This document shows, one piece after another, positions 52,915-61,726 of a DNA stretch of 64,000 nt (its first letter is position 1; each line of letters opens with the position of its first letter). Under the pieces are notes generated by a model. It searched no databases. It was not told the origin of the DNA and saw only the letters and a list, made by a program, of their open reading frames with translations. Source of the DNA: Desulfosporosinus metallidurans (GTDB lineage: Bacteria; Bacillota; Desulfitobacteriia; Desulfitobacteriales; Desulfitobacteriaceae); contig NZ_MLBF01000012.1 of assembly GCF_001936615.1 (NCBI RefSeq), positions 50,916 to 114,915 of the forward strand, read 5' to 3'. The translations under genes were made by a program, and so were the position numbers.

Positions 52915-54177
52915 CTATTCCTCAGAATAAATGCGTTTATCCCCTTTAAGGTTTTGCATTTCTTGGATATCTTGAGTTACCTCAATTGTTCCTCGATAAG
53001 TCCCGTCTAGATCATGGAGGGCAAAATATTGAATAAAGACGAACTTACCGTTCATATGAATCCAGAACTCAGCAGAATTTCGTTTGCCACTTTTAAAATC
53101 ACCAACGATTTTGGTAACAATATGAACGCTATCCGGAGGATGACAATCCTTGACATTGCGTCCGATAATAGCCTTGCTCCGTTGGAAAATACGTTCTTTA
53201 CCGTAGGAAAAATAACGCACGTTATCTTTTTCATCGACAAAGGTGATATCAACGGGCAGATGGTTAAAAATTAGACTAATCTGCTCAAGTGTCAGGGCAC
53301 CAGTTTGAAAAGGCAGGAGCCCCTGAAAGCTATCTTTTCCTCGATCAGTAGTTGCTGGAAATGATTCAGGATCGACAGGTAGTTCGGGTGGTACGGAAGG
53401 AATCCAACCAAAGTCAGGTTCAATTAAAGTAAAGCCAATTTCTCCGCTCTGCTCGGCCATAGCAGCCCATTCTCCCTCAGTCAAAGTCTCCATACTCATG
53501 GGAAACATGATGTTTTCCTCTTTGTAGATAAGATCCTCAATAGCCTTAAGAACAGGAAGCGCTGTCTTTTGGATGAGTTCTGTCAAATATAATAGGTCGA
53601 CTTTTGTGTGCAAAAGTGCTTGAGAAACTTGTTTAAGTTGAGCCCGTATCTCATCTTGAATGGCCCACATGACTTTCGGAGGGCCGCTTACTCCATGCTT
53701 TTCCAAATATGCAAAGAGGATATTTTCCTTACGACTATAGTGTTTCTCGATTTCCAGCAACTGTTGATGCAAGGATTTCCAGACCTTGAGCTTATCTTCT
53801 AAGTTTACGTCGGGATGCATGTTTTGGATTTGTTCTAGAAGCGGGCGGATCGCTTGGACTACACGTTCGATCGCTTTATTTTCTTTGCGAAACGTATGAA
53901 TTGGATGTCCCCCTTGCTCCTGAGACTTTGGTTGGTTGTCCAAACTATCTTTGAAGACTGAAACATGAACATCGCAGAGACTCTTGACTTCTGTTGCAGG
54001 TAATCCTTCTTGGATTAACTCTTGTTCAAGGGCTGCAATTTCCGTAGCTCCGACATCTGATAAAAGCTCTCGAAATCGCATTTTGAGTTCATGTGGATTA
54101 ACATTTTGGTGAATATCGCGAATAATTTGTTTAAGAGTTTCTCTGCGTTGTTTATGGTTGTCAATAAGTTCGCTCAT
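52915..54177 (-). CDS. DUF438 / hemerythrin-like / PAS domain protein
   Basis: 420 residues in three parts. DUF438 lies at about 1-85 (LKQIIRDIHQNVNPHELKMR). A hemerythrin-like four-helix bundle at about 90-250 carries His and Glu ligands (HPIHTFRKENKAIE, EKHYSRKENILFAYLEKHG, YKEENIMFPM). A C-terminal PAS domain lies at about 295-410 (FNHLPVDITFVDEKDNVRYF, ending ALHDLDGTYRGTIEVTQDI). No kinase or DNA-binding output is present. Such proteins bind a di-iron centre and are thought to sense O2 or NO. The gene is alone or heads a transcript toward the URO-D gene on the opposite strand. Confidence 0.88.
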   Translation of the reverse strand: MSELIDNHKQRRETLKQIIRDIHQNVNPHELKMRFRELLSDVGATEIAALEQELIQEGLPATEVKSLCDVHVSVFKDSLDNQPKSQEQGGHPIHTFRKENKAIERVVQAIRPLLEQIQNMHPDVNLEDKLKVWKSLHQQLLEIEKHYSRKENILFAYLEKHGVSGPPKVMWAIQDEIRAQLKQVSQALLHTKVDLLYLTELIQKTALPVLKAIEDLIYKEENIMFPMSMETLTEGEWAAMAEQSGEIGFTLIEPDFGWIPSVPPELPVDPESFPATTDRGKDSFQGLLPFQTGALTLEQISLIFNHLPVDITFVDEKDNVRYFSYGKERIFQRSKAIIGRNVKDCHPPDSVHIVTKIVGDFKSGKRNSAEFWIHMNGKFVFIQYFALHDLDGTYRGTIEVTQDIQEMQNLKGDKRIYSEE

Positions 54178-54269
54178 AATTGGTCTCCTTTAATAAAAAT
54201 TCTTCTTTATCATTAAAGGATGTACAATAAGAAGTTTATCATACATATCGAATAACTCGCGTTCGGGTG

Positions 54270-54671
54270 TTATTGGGTGTTATTGGAATTTAGTTGATCC
54301 TGATTAAATTGATTCGTGCTTTGATTTTGGCCCCTTGCGAAATGTCCTTGCTCATTACCTTTTAGACCTAATATGCCAGAAGCATAGCAGATACCCAATG
54401 AAACAAGAACCGTGGTAACTAGTGAGATAACCTTGAGTCTGTTTTTGAAAATACCTATAGTTATGTTTTTGATCCATTTTACGTGCATTAGTAGGTGTAA
54501 CCCAATTAGACCAGTCATAATGTACCCGGTCCAAATATGAAGGCTCTTTAGGTTAATCCCTCCAAAGGACATTGATTTGTCTCCAATTAAGAAACCACTA
54601 ATCACACAAGCAAATCCTACGATGGTCAAGGGAATATTAAGGTAGTAATTTTTTTCAGCCTTTGAGATCAC
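54270..54671 (-). CDS. DUF4405-like small membrane protein (cytochrome b-type)
   Basis: 133 residues starting at a GTG (54,671) behind AGGAGGAA. Three hydrophobic helices: IPLTIVGFACVISGFLIG; SLHIWTGYIMTGLIGLHLLM followed by HVKW; and VISLVTTVLVSLGICYASGI. The H-x-W...H-x-x-x-H pattern in helix two and its end is that of haem-binding DUF4405/cytochrome b561-like proteins. The C-terminal 30 residues are Gln/Asn-rich and outside the membrane. Probably a small haem or electron-transfer membrane protein; a partner is not visible. Confidence 0.72.
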   Translation of the reverse strand: MISKAEKNYYLNIPLTIVGFACVISGFLIGDKSMSFGGINLKSLHIWTGYIMTGLIGLHLLMHVKWIKNITIGIFKNRLKVISLVTTVLVSLGICYASGILGLKGNEQGHFARGQNQSTNQFNQDQLNSNNTQ

Positions 54672-55117
54672 GTTATTGTTCCTCCTAAATAATTGATTTG
54701 AGCTAATAACTCATCTGAGATTTTTTATTGCCCATTGCCTTACTCAATTGAGTATAACCCGATGAACTGAGTTGATCCTGAATATAGGCTGAGAGTATGC
54801 TGAAAAATAGACTACGTGGACCAATGATAATAAAAAGATCTCGGGACAATTAAAATGTACCCGAGATTTTTTATGTGTCGGCAAGAATGCTAAAAATGCC
54901 AACCTCTATGAAATTGGAGAGGAAACTATTTGAAAGAACCTGACGCGAGACGGAAAATTTATGTACCTACAAACGGCAATAATTATAATTCTTTTTATCT
55001 GTTCCACACTATAACCCCTACCTATCAACCAGTCCAAGTCCTTTTGTGCGAACCTAAATAAATTAGGGCTCAAGAAAACACTCTAAAGTATTTTCCAGAA
55101 CTAGAAGGAGTATTTAT
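54672..55117. other. Intergenic region with palindrome and orphan terminator
   Basis: Divergent gap of about 450 bases. It holds the 12-bp palindrome ACTCAATTGAGT near 54,752-54,763, which could be a regulator site for the 54,671 gene, and the terminator at 54,838-54,867. I found no supportable gene in it. Confidence 0.5.
54838..54867. terminator. Terminator hairpin without an upstream gene
   Basis: ATCTCGGG / CCCGAGAT stem followed by six T on the plus strand and a T-rich tract on the minus strand. No gene ends before it on either strand, so it may close a small RNA or be the relic of a lost gene. Confidence 0.65.
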
Positions 55118-55210
55118 ATGACAACGCGAAGTATTAAATTTCGAGTCCTGAAACATTTTTCGAGAGAAGGTGAACGGTTTGATGAACGCGCAAATGCAAA
55201 GCGCCAGTGA
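55118..55210 (+). CDS. Possible 30-residue arginine-rich leader peptide
   Basis: ATG at 55,118 with AGAAGGAG seven bases upstream, the best ribosome binding site in this region. The product starts MTTRSIKFRVLKHFSREGER and ends at TGA 55,210, with six Arg and three Lys. It is in a different frame from, and overlaps by 29 bases, the start of the first aminopeptidase gene. That gene could therefore be translationally coupled to it. No homolog recognised; a chance ORF cannot be excluded. Confidence 0.4.
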   Translation: MTTRSIKFRVLKHFSREGERFDERANAKRQ

Positions 55211-56243
55211 ATTCTTAGGTCTTTTATCCACTAGCTCTGGCGTTTCCGGACATGAGTCTTCAATTGCTTCTTTAGTAATGGAACGATTTAAAACGATAAC
55301 CGATGAGGTGCATTGCGATACGTTTGGAAATGTTTATGGCCTAAAAAAAGGCAGCGGCCAACGCACCAAACTGATGTTAGCGGCTCATATGGACGAAATC
55401 GGACTTATTGTGAATAAAATCGATCCTCGTGGTTTCCTGAGTTTCACCTCCATTGGGGGAGTAGACCCAAGAACCCTCTTATCCCAAGAAGTGCTCGTTC
55501 ATGGCCGCCGGACAATCCCAGGCATTATCGGTTCCTTGCCTCCTCATCTAATACAGAACGGCGACTTGGACATAGCCGTTAAAATGGAGGATATGACCAT
55601 TGATGTTGGACTTTCCTTCGAGAAACTAAAAGAGGTCATTCAGATTGGGGATATCATCACATTGCAACGAGATACCTATCCCCTGCTCAACAACGTAATA
55701 GCCGGAAAATCCTTGGATGACCGAGCTGGAGTGGTTGTCATGATGATCTGCCTCGAAGAGCTCTCCCATCTAAAACATAGCCACGATGTCATTGCGGTGG
55801 CTACAACACAAGAAGAAGTCGGAATTCGGGGAGCGTTTACCAGTGCTTATACGCTAAACCCTGACCTAGCCGTAGCGATTGATGTTACCCATGCTAGTAC
55901 TCCGGATTCTAAGGGACAAACAACTCTTGATTTTGGCAAAGGCCCAGCGGTTGCTCTTGGACCCAACATTCATCCCGCTATCTACCGTCATTTCTCAGAA
56001 ACTGCCCAAGAACACCGTTTACCGATCCAACTTGAACCGATTCCTGGAGCCTCGGGAACGGATGCCTGGGCAATACAAGTATCCCAAGCAGGTATTCCCA
56101 CCGGGCTTCTCTCTATCCCCCTGCGTTATATGCACACGTCAGTTGAAACTCTGGACTTGCAAGACGTGCTCAACTCTGGCAAACTACTTGCTCATTTCAT
56201 CTCCTCCTTGCCGGACGATTTGGAGGGATTTCTATGTTATTAA
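55182..56243 (+). CDS. M42 family metallo-aminopeptidase (first of three)
   Basis: 353 residues from the ATG at 55,182 (AGAAGGTGA upstream; a GTG at 55,170 is in frame but poorly placed). M42 di-metal ligands are present: His in LAAHMDEIGLI, bridging Asp in KSLDDRAGVVV, catalytic Glu pair in TTQEEVGIRGA, Asp in AVAIDVTHA and the last His in PLRYMHTSVE. These enzymes form TET-like dodecamers that trim peptides in the cytoplasm. Its last ten bases overlap the next gene. Likely role: supplying amino acids from peptides. Substrate preference cannot be read from sequence. Confidence 0.9.
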   Translation: MNAQMQSASEFLGLLSTSSGVSGHESSIASLVMERFKTITDEVHCDTFGNVYGLKKGSGQRTKLMLAAHMDEIGLIVNKIDPRGFLSFTSIGGVDPRTLLSQEVLVHGRRTIPGIIGSLPPHLIQNGDLDIAVKMEDMTIDVGLSFEKLKEVIQIGDIITLQRDTYPLLNNVIAGKSLDDRAGVVVMMICLEELSHLKHSHDVIAVATTQEEVGIRGAFTSAYTLNPDLAVAIDVTHASTPDSKGQTTLDFGKGPAVALGPNIHPAIYRHFSETAQEHRLPIQLEPIPGASGTDAWAIQVSQAGIPTGLLSIPLRYMHTSVETLDLQDVLNSGKLLAHFISSLPDDLEGFLCY

Positions 56244-57277
56244 AGACTCTGAGCGAATTAAATGGCACATCAGGGGCTGAAGGCTCCGTCCGGGATTTCT
56301 TGCGTCAACAACTTGAACCTTTCGTGGATACGATCGTCGTTGATAAAATGGGCAATTTAATTGCGACAAAAAATGCTCATCTGCCCGGTCCTAAAATTAT
56401 GCTTGCCGCTCATATGGATGAAGTGGCGCTGATGATCACAGAGATTACCAGCGACGGGTACCTCAAATTCCAGCCTGTTGGAGGGATTGACGCTCGAATC
56501 CTCGTCTCCAAGCCCGTACAAATTAATGATACCCTCGTCGGAGTGATTGGGGCCAAAGCCATTCATCTGCAAAAATCGTCCGAACGGAAAAGAGCTTTAC
56601 CCTTTGACAAACTTTATATTGATATCGGGGCCAAATCAAAAGAAGACGCTGCTGGCAAGGTCAAGCTGGGGGATTACGCTTATTTTATGACGAAATGCGA
56701 GCCTTTCGGAGAGAATCTATATAAAGGAAAAGCGTTTGATGACCGAGTAGGGTGTGCCCTCTTAGTTGAACTTCTCAAGAAGGACTATGCTTTCCCCTTA
56801 GTTGCGGCGTTTACAGTCCAAGAGGAGGTCGGGCTCCGTGGCGCCAAGGTCGCAGCTTACCACGTTGACCCTGATTTTGCGATTGTTCTCGAGGGAACCG
56901 TGGCAGCTGATGTATCCGATCGTGAAGAAGATGGGTGGGTTACAGAATTAGGCAAAGGGCCAGCTTGCTCATTGATGGACAGAACAACCCTCTACTCCCC
57001 AAAGCTGGTCCAGTGGGTTGTGAACTTAGCCCGTGAAAAGGGAATTCCACTCCAGTTTCGGCGCGGAACAAGTGGTGGTAATGACGCAGGCTCAATTCAT
57101 ATCAGCAAAGCAGGCATCCCAACCATTGTTTTAAGCGTCCCTTGTCGCTACATCCATTCCTTCGTCTCGGTTATTTCCGAACACGACTATACCGCGTGCT
57201 TCAAGCTAGTAGAAGAACTTTTAGCTGATCTCCCGCGCAAACTTAGAATTAGCCCGATGGCTAAGGAGGACTTGTAA
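56234..57277 (+). CDS. M42 family metallo-aminopeptidase (second of three)
   Basis: 347 residues, ATG at 56,234 inside the end of the previous gene with TTGGAGGG upstream. Ligands: LAAHMDEVALM, KAFDDRVGCAL, TVQEEVGLRGA and CRYIHSFVS. At the position where the first copy has AVAIDVT, this one has AIVLEGTVAADVSD; the equivalent acidic ligand would be the Glu in VLEGT, a known variant in the family. The RRGTSGGNDAGSIHIS region is intact. Stop overlaps the next ATG by one base, so the three are tightly coupled. Confidence 0.9.
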   Translation: MLLKTLSELNGTSGAEGSVRDFLRQQLEPFVDTIVVDKMGNLIATKNAHLPGPKIMLAAHMDEVALMITEITSDGYLKFQPVGGIDARILVSKPVQINDTLVGVIGAKAIHLQKSSERKRALPFDKLYIDIGAKSKEDAAGKVKLGDYAYFMTKCEPFGENLYKGKAFDDRVGCALLVELLKKDYAFPLVAAFTVQEEVGLRGAKVAAYHVDPDFAIVLEGTVAADVSDREEDGWVTELGKGPACSLMDRTTLYSPKLVQWVVNLAREKGIPLQFRRGTSGGNDAGSIHISKAGIPTIVLSVPCRYIHSFVSVISEHDYTACFKLVEELLADLPRKLRISPMAKEDL

Positions 57278-58266
57278 TGGATTTTGAGCTGTTAGGACAG
57301 TTAACCCAGTTATTTGGCCCGTCGGGTTCTGAAGAGCGGGTCGTGGAATTTATCTCGACCCAAGTGCGTCCTTACTGTGACAAACTAACGATCGATACCT
57401 TAGGAAACCTTATTGTCCAACGTCATGGGACGGGTAAACGAATTATGATCGCTGCTCATATGGACGAAATTGGTTTAATGATCACCCATATTAATAAAGA
57501 AGGATTTCTACGCTTCACTCCCCTCGGTGGAGTGCGCATCCAAAACCTGATTGGACAAAGAGTCCAGTTTGCCCAAGGAAGGATCGGAACAATCGGGGTA
57601 GAATCGTTAGATAGCCCTAAAGATTTTAAACTTGACAAACTCTATCTTGATATTGGAGTCTCGTCGCGAGAAGACGCCGAGCAGTATGTCCATATAGGGG
57701 AAACGGCAGTGTTCGTCGGGAATTTCGCAGAATCCGAAACTCGAATTATCTCCAAGGCTCTTGATGACCGAGTAGGGTGTTTTGTAGCGATTGAAGCTCT
57801 CAAGCAGACTAAGTCCACTCACGAATTAGCGTTTGTCTTTACCGCCCAAGAGGAAATCGGGACCCGTGGCGCCCAAACTGCTGCCTATGCTCTCGAACCA
57901 GACTTGGCCATTGCCGTGGATGTCACCTCTACCGGAGATACTCCCAAAGCACACCCTATGTCTGTAGAGTTAGGAAAAGGGGTTGGAATTAAGGTACTCG
58001 ACCACTCCATGGTAACCTCACCACAAATCAAACGTTGGATGGCGGATGTGGCCACGGATCGTCAGATTCCCTTCCAGTGGGAGATTCTAGAGTATGGGGG
58101 AACGGATTCCGGAGCGATTCATTTGTCCCGGGGAGGAGTACCCTCAGGGGTCCTTTCGATTCCCACACGTTACGTCCACAGTCCCGCCGAAATGCTTGAC
58201 AAACATGACGTAGAAGCAGCCGTGGAACTACTAGTGGCACTTTTAGAGAGCACTACCGAACTATAA
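57277..58266 (+). CDS. M42 family metallo-aminopeptidase (third of three)
   Basis: 329 residues, ATG at 57,277 overlapping the preceding TAA (TAATG) with AAGGAGG upstream. Ligands: IAAHMDEIGLMI, KALDDRVGCFV, TAQEEIGTRGAQ, AVDVTSTGD and TRYVHSPAE. The complete catalytic set is present. A paralog of the two upstream genes; together they may build a hetero-oligomeric particle with different pocket specificities, as known for archaeal TET enzymes. Followed by a strong terminator. Confidence 0.9.
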   Translation: MDFELLGQLTQLFGPSGSEERVVEFISTQVRPYCDKLTIDTLGNLIVQRHGTGKRIMIAAHMDEIGLMITHINKEGFLRFTPLGGVRIQNLIGQRVQFAQGRIGTIGVESLDSPKDFKLDKLYLDIGVSSREDAEQYVHIGETAVFVGNFAESETRIISKALDDRVGCFVAIEALKQTKSTHELAFVFTAQEEIGTRGAQTAAYALEPDLAIAVDVTSTGDTPKAHPMSVELGKGVGIKVLDHSMVTSPQIKRWMADVATDRQIPFQWEILEYGGTDSGAIHLSRGGVPSGVLSIPTRYVHSPAEMLDKHDVEAAVELLVALLESTTEL

Positions 58267-58316
58267 AACCAAACCGAAACAAACCCCCATGAAAATTAGG
58301 GGAAAACAAGACTGAA

Positions 58317-58353
58317 ATACCCCCGCAGCATGTCTAAGTGTTGCGGGGGTATT
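58317..58353. terminator. Terminator between the M42 operon and the secreted-protein operon
   Basis: AATACCCCCGCA / TGCGGGGGTATT stem, G+C rich, followed by TTGGG on the plus strand and T-ATTTCAG on the minus strand. It can serve both convergent operons. Confidence 0.75.
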
Positions 58354-58416
58354 TGGGAATTACTAGGAAATTGTTGTTATTGTGCCTAGAGTTGAGGCTG
58401 GAACAATAGTGGTGGA

Positions 58417-59022
58417 TTAAGTTGTTGAAGGGGTGGTTGCAGGGGTAGCTGCAGGTGCGGGTGTGTTTAGATCTTGACTAACTTTCTGAAGGTCTGCTAA
58501 CACTTTTTGCATAGCGGGAATTTTGGTTTGAATGTCACCTTGGAGTTTCTGTAAATCAGCTTGGATTCCTTGGACGTTTTTAGTTTGGCGATCACTATGG
58601 TATTGCTGCCAATCAGTTAGACATGTCTTGGTAATAGTCTCCACACCTGCGATGTCATCTTGCATAGGAATCATATCACTAAGAGCTGCCGAAAGAGCGG
58701 TGTAGTTTTTTGCCTGTCTGTCAGATTTGAGCTGTTGCCGAACCTGGTCTCTTGTGGTATGGATCTGCTCGCGGATCTGTACTTCGTGTTTTTGCAGATC
58801 GCGAACAGGCCCCATATATTGCTGGAACTGTTCTTGATTCTGGAGCTTGGTAACTTCATTTTGAAGTCGTTCCTTGGCTTTCGTTGCCTTGTCTGTAGGG
58901 GAAGATTGGCTGGCCGGTGCTGGGTTTGTATTTGTAGTTGACGTGTTATCATCAGCAAGTACAGGAATTGCAAACGTTAAGAGTAAAGTTAAGGTTGTAG
59001 CCACAGCTAATAATTTTTTCAT
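58417..59022 (-). CDS. Secreted hypothetical protein, 201 residues
   Basis: Clear signal peptide (MKKLLAVATTLTLLLTFAIP then VLADD, cleavage near residue 23), a low-complexity Thr/Asn/Pro/Ser segment, then a long charged helical region (QKHEVQIREQIHTTRDQVRQ, and DLQKLQGDIQTKIPAMQKVL) and an Ala/Thr/Pro-rich tail. Coiled-coil character throughout, with no catalytic motif. Last gene of a four-gene set of small exported proteins downstream of a two-component pair. Function unknown; a cell-surface or metal/stress-binding role (compare helical periplasmic stress proteins) is speculation. Confidence 0.75.
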   Translation of the reverse strand: MKKLLAVATTLTLLLTFAIPVLADDNTSTTNTNPAPASQSSPTDKATKAKERLQNEVTKLQNQEQFQQYMGPVRDLQKHEVQIREQIHTTRDQVRQQLKSDRQAKNYTALSAALSDMIPMQDDIAGVETITKTCLTDWQQYHSDRQTKNVQGIQADLQKLQGDIQTKIPAMQKVLADLQKVSQDLNTPAPAATPATTPSTT

Positions 59023-59040
59023 GGTATACCCTCCTGCTAA

Positions 59041-59325
59041 TTAAAGATTTCCTAAGCTTTTGTCGAGAGAATCTAACGCTTTGTCCAAAGATTGAAGATG
59101 CTGATCAATCTTCTGGTCAACTTCAGCCTGACCTTGAGCGGTTTTAGTGTTAATACTTTGAACTTGGGCTTGTTGCTGTGAGGCACTTTGTTGATTTGAG
59201 GACTGAGCCACCGACGAATTTACAGTTTGGCTTGACTTGGAAACATTACTTTTGGTTCCACATCCCGCAAGTACAACTGCGAGTAAAACGGTCATTCCCG
59301 CAACAATTATTCGCTTGATGCTCAT
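59041..59325 (-). CDS. Small lipoprotein, 94 residues
   Basis: Signal peptide with lipobox VVLAGC at about residues 17-22, then a Ser/Gln-rich linker (SSVAQSSNQQSASQQQAQVQ) and a short C-terminal heptad-like helix (KIDQHLQSLDKALDSLDKSL). It shares this tail pattern with the lipoprotein at 59,868-60,197, so they are probably paralogs. It lies 18 bases before the 201-residue gene. No homolog recognised. Confidence 0.72.
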   Translation of the reverse strand: MSIKRIIVAGMTVLLAVVLAGCGTKSNVSKSSQTVNSSVAQSSNQQSASQQQAQVQSINTKTAQGQAEVDQKIDQHLQSLDKALDSLDKSLGNL

Positions 59326-59345
59326 AACCCCCTCTTAATTTCCGT

Positions 59346-59855
59346 TTATAAGGTAGCTGCTTTATTTATGTCACTAATTATTCTTTGGAGGTCTTCAAGC
59401 CTTGTATTCTGCACGGCTATAATACTGTTCAAAGAATTTTTGACTCCGTCAAAGTTCTTTTCCATCTTGGCAGTTCTTAAATCAAGTGTTTCCTTTTGAA
59501 TTCCACCTATGGTACCGGCCAGGGATTGTTTATCTTGTATGATAATGTCTAATGATTCCTTCAGTGATTTAATCTGTGCAGGAGTCAAGTTATCCTTGTT
59601 TTTGAGAAGTCCCTTTATGTGGCTCTTGGCCTTGTTATAGGCATCGTTTGCTTCCTTTTTCAGGCGCAGGAGTTCGGTGCGATTCGTGCGCACCTTTTCC
59701 TGTAAAGGGGCTATTTCTGCAAGTTTTGCTCTATAATCAGCGGTGGCCTGTGTGATCTTACTTTTGGCATTAGCAAGTGTCGATCCCTGAGCGAATGCAA
59801 TATTTCCAGTAAGTAATATTGCGGATAATAAAATTGCGGAAACGATTTTTTTCAT
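59346..59855 (-). CDS. Secreted helical hypothetical protein, 169 residues
   Basis: Signal peptide MKKIVSAILLSAILLTGNIA then FAQGS, cleavage near residue 22. The mature part is almost wholly helical with heptads (AEIAPLQEKVRTNRTELLRL, KSHIKGLLKNKDNLTPAQIK). It resembles the 201-residue protein in layout but has no low-complexity arms. Spy/CpxP-like stress chaperones have similar composition, but I see no LTxxQ pair to support that beyond one NLTPAQIK. Function unknown. Confidence 0.72.
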   Translation of the reverse strand: MKKIVSAILLSAILLTGNIAFAQGSTLANAKSKITQATADYRAKLAEIAPLQEKVRTNRTELLRLKKEANDAYNKAKSHIKGLLKNKDNLTPAQIKSLKESLDIIIQDKQSLAGTIGGIQKETLDLRTAKMEKNFDGVKNSLNSIIAVQNTRLEDLQRIISDINKAATL

Positions 59856-59867
59856 ATTATCTGCTCC

Positions 59868-60197
59868 TTACTTTTGATTCAGATCAAGGTCGGCATCTTG
59901 GGCATCTTCAAGGTTATTTATGTTGCTGAATAGTGAATCTAATTCCTTGTTAACTTGGTTTAGTAGTTCTTCTTTATCACTGCTGGACATAATATTTTCC
60001 GATTTGGCAACGATTGCGGCACCTCCGGCCTTTGTAGACGAATCATTAGTATTCAATTGCTGATTGGTAGCATTACCGGCTTGCTGGGTAGTATTTGTGC
60101 TTGGTTGATTAGATTTCGATGCTATATTTCCATTTCCGCATCCCGTAAGTACCAGGGCTAAAATAATAATTGCTGTAAGAACAATTATCTTCCGCAA
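59868..60197 (-). CDS. Small lipoprotein, 109 residues
   Basis: TTG start at 60,197 chosen because GGAGGATCGAA precedes it; the longer frame (to 60,248) would bury the signal peptide. Lipobox LVLTGC, then an Asn/Gln/Thr-rich linker (NQPSTNTTQQAGNATNQQLN) and a helical tail with LLNQVNKELDSLFSNINNLE. First gene of the secreted set, about 115 bases after the kinase gene, with weak spacing that may hold its own promoter. Paralog of the 94-residue lipoprotein. Confidence 0.72.
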   Translation of the reverse strand: MRKIIVLTAIIILALVLTGCGNGNIASKSNQPSTNTTQQAGNATNQQLNTNDSSTKAGGAAIVAKSENIMSSSDKEELLNQVNKELDSLFSNINNLEDAQDADLDLNQK

Positions 60198-60310
60198 TTC
60201 GATCCTCCTTTCATTTTGTTTTCCAGCAAGCTCATCTCCAATGACCATGATTTGATTATAAGAGCCATCTGTAAAACAAAAATACCTTTATTGTGAACTG
60301 AATGTAAACA

Positions 60311-61726
60311 TTATTGGGGGAGTTCGAAAATTATCTCAGTACCTGCTCCCAATTCGCTAATAACCCATATTTTTCCTCCATGAAGCTCAATTAGACTTCT
60401 TGTAATGTTAAGCCCAAGGCCTGTACCACCTGGTGACGATCGGGACTTATCCACCCGGTAAAATTTCTCGAATATCAATGGAAGCTCTTCGGCAGGAATT
60501 CCTATCCCTGTATCTCTAATCCTAAATTCTGTTACGGACGGCTTATATCGTAAACTAACATTAATGCCTATTTCCCCGCCATATCTGGTATATTTAACCG
60601 CATTATCGATGATATTGATCAATATTTGCTTTAGTTTGTCGCTGTCGGCATATACCGTGATTGTGTTATCACACTCAAGAGCTAATTCAATGGATTTTTT
60701 TTCCACAAGAGCTCTGGTACTGCTTATTACAGAATCAAGTATAGTCTTAACAATGAGATTCTCTCGGAATAGCCTTATGCTGCCCGACTGAATTTTGGCT
60801 AGATGAAGAATATCATTGGTCAGCTTGGTCAGTCGTAGCGTTTCATCTTTGATGATGGTCAGATACTTGTTGTAGTCCTCGGGTTTAACAATACCGTCCA
60901 GCATTCCGCTAACAAAACCATTGATGGACGTTAAAGGAGTTCTCATATCGTGGGAAACATTAGCGATGAACTCACTGCGCATTTTTTCAATGCCGACCAA
61001 CTGTTGTTTCATATAGTTGAAAGATTTAGCGAGTTTTCCGATCTCGTCTGCACTATTAACAACAACTAGGTCGTCAGAGCGCTCACCTGAAGCCAACTTG
61101 CCAGCGGCAATTTCCATTTGTTTGATGGGCTTAGATATCCTCAGAGAATTAAAATAGATTACTATAGCACTTAATATTATAAGTACTAAGGCCATAATCC
61201 ATATAACAAGGTTTAGTTTGGTTATGTTGCTACTAATCTGGCTAATCGGTGAAAATAGAAGAATTGCTCCAGAAATACCGGAATTTGTTTTCCATGGGAT
61301 GCCAGAAAAAACTACATACATATCAAACTTCTGTGAATATTGCTTTTTCCGGAAAACATTCTCTCCGTTCAAGATCTTTTGTAAATCACTGAACAAATAG
61401 CTTTCTTCAAGATTTTCACCAAGTTGTATACTTTTAGGGTTTTCAAGTGCTTTTTTATCGATTCTTATAGCATAGATCGACGAATCAGAAATATACCCCA
61501 TTGAATCAAGCGACGAATTAAGTTCCGTTTGAGATATCTCTTTTCTTTCCAGCTTGTTAACCAGCTCATTTACATAATACCCGGTTTTCTCCAGTTCCTG
61601 CTGCTTTTGATCAAAAACATACCAACTATAAGCCATGCTGATAAAAAGTGATAGAACTGCAATTACGGATATAATAATTGCCAGATAAGTTACAAGAAGT
61701 TTTACAAAGATACTTTTAAACATCAT
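60311..61726 (-). CDS. Membrane sensor histidine kinase (HAMP-HisKA-HATPase)
   Basis: 471 residues. Helix one is at about 8-30 (LLVTYLAIIISVIAVLSLFI), followed by an extracytoplasmic sensor of about 140 residues and helix two near 173-193 (LVIWIMALVLIILSAIVIYF). Then come HAMP, HisKA with the phospho-His in IANVSHDMRTPLTSING, and HATPase with RDTGIGIPAEELP and GGTGLGLNI. The start overlaps the response regulator stop by 4 bases. As the secreted-protein genes follow on the same strand, this pair probably controls them in response to an envelope signal. Confidence 0.92.
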   Translation of the reverse strand: MMFKSIFVKLLVTYLAIIISVIAVLSLFISMAYSWYVFDQKQQELEKTGYYVNELVNKLERKEISQTELNSSLDSMGYISDSSIYAIRIDKKALENPKSIQLGENLEESYLFSDLQKILNGENVFRKKQYSQKFDMYVVFSGIPWKTNSGISGAILLFSPISQISSNITKLNLVIWIMALVLIILSAIVIYFNSLRISKPIKQMEIAAGKLASGERSDDLVVVNSADEIGKLAKSFNYMKQQLVGIEKMRSEFIANVSHDMRTPLTSINGFVSGMLDGIVKPEDYNKYLTIIKDETLRLTKLTNDILHLAKIQSGSIRLFRENLIVKTILDSVISSTRALVEKKSIELALECDNTITVYADSDKLKQILINIIDNAVKYTRYGGEIGINVSLRYKPSVTEFRIRDTGIGIPAEELPLIFEKFYRVDKSRSSPGGTGLGLNITRSLIELHGGKIWVISELGAGTEIIFELPQ

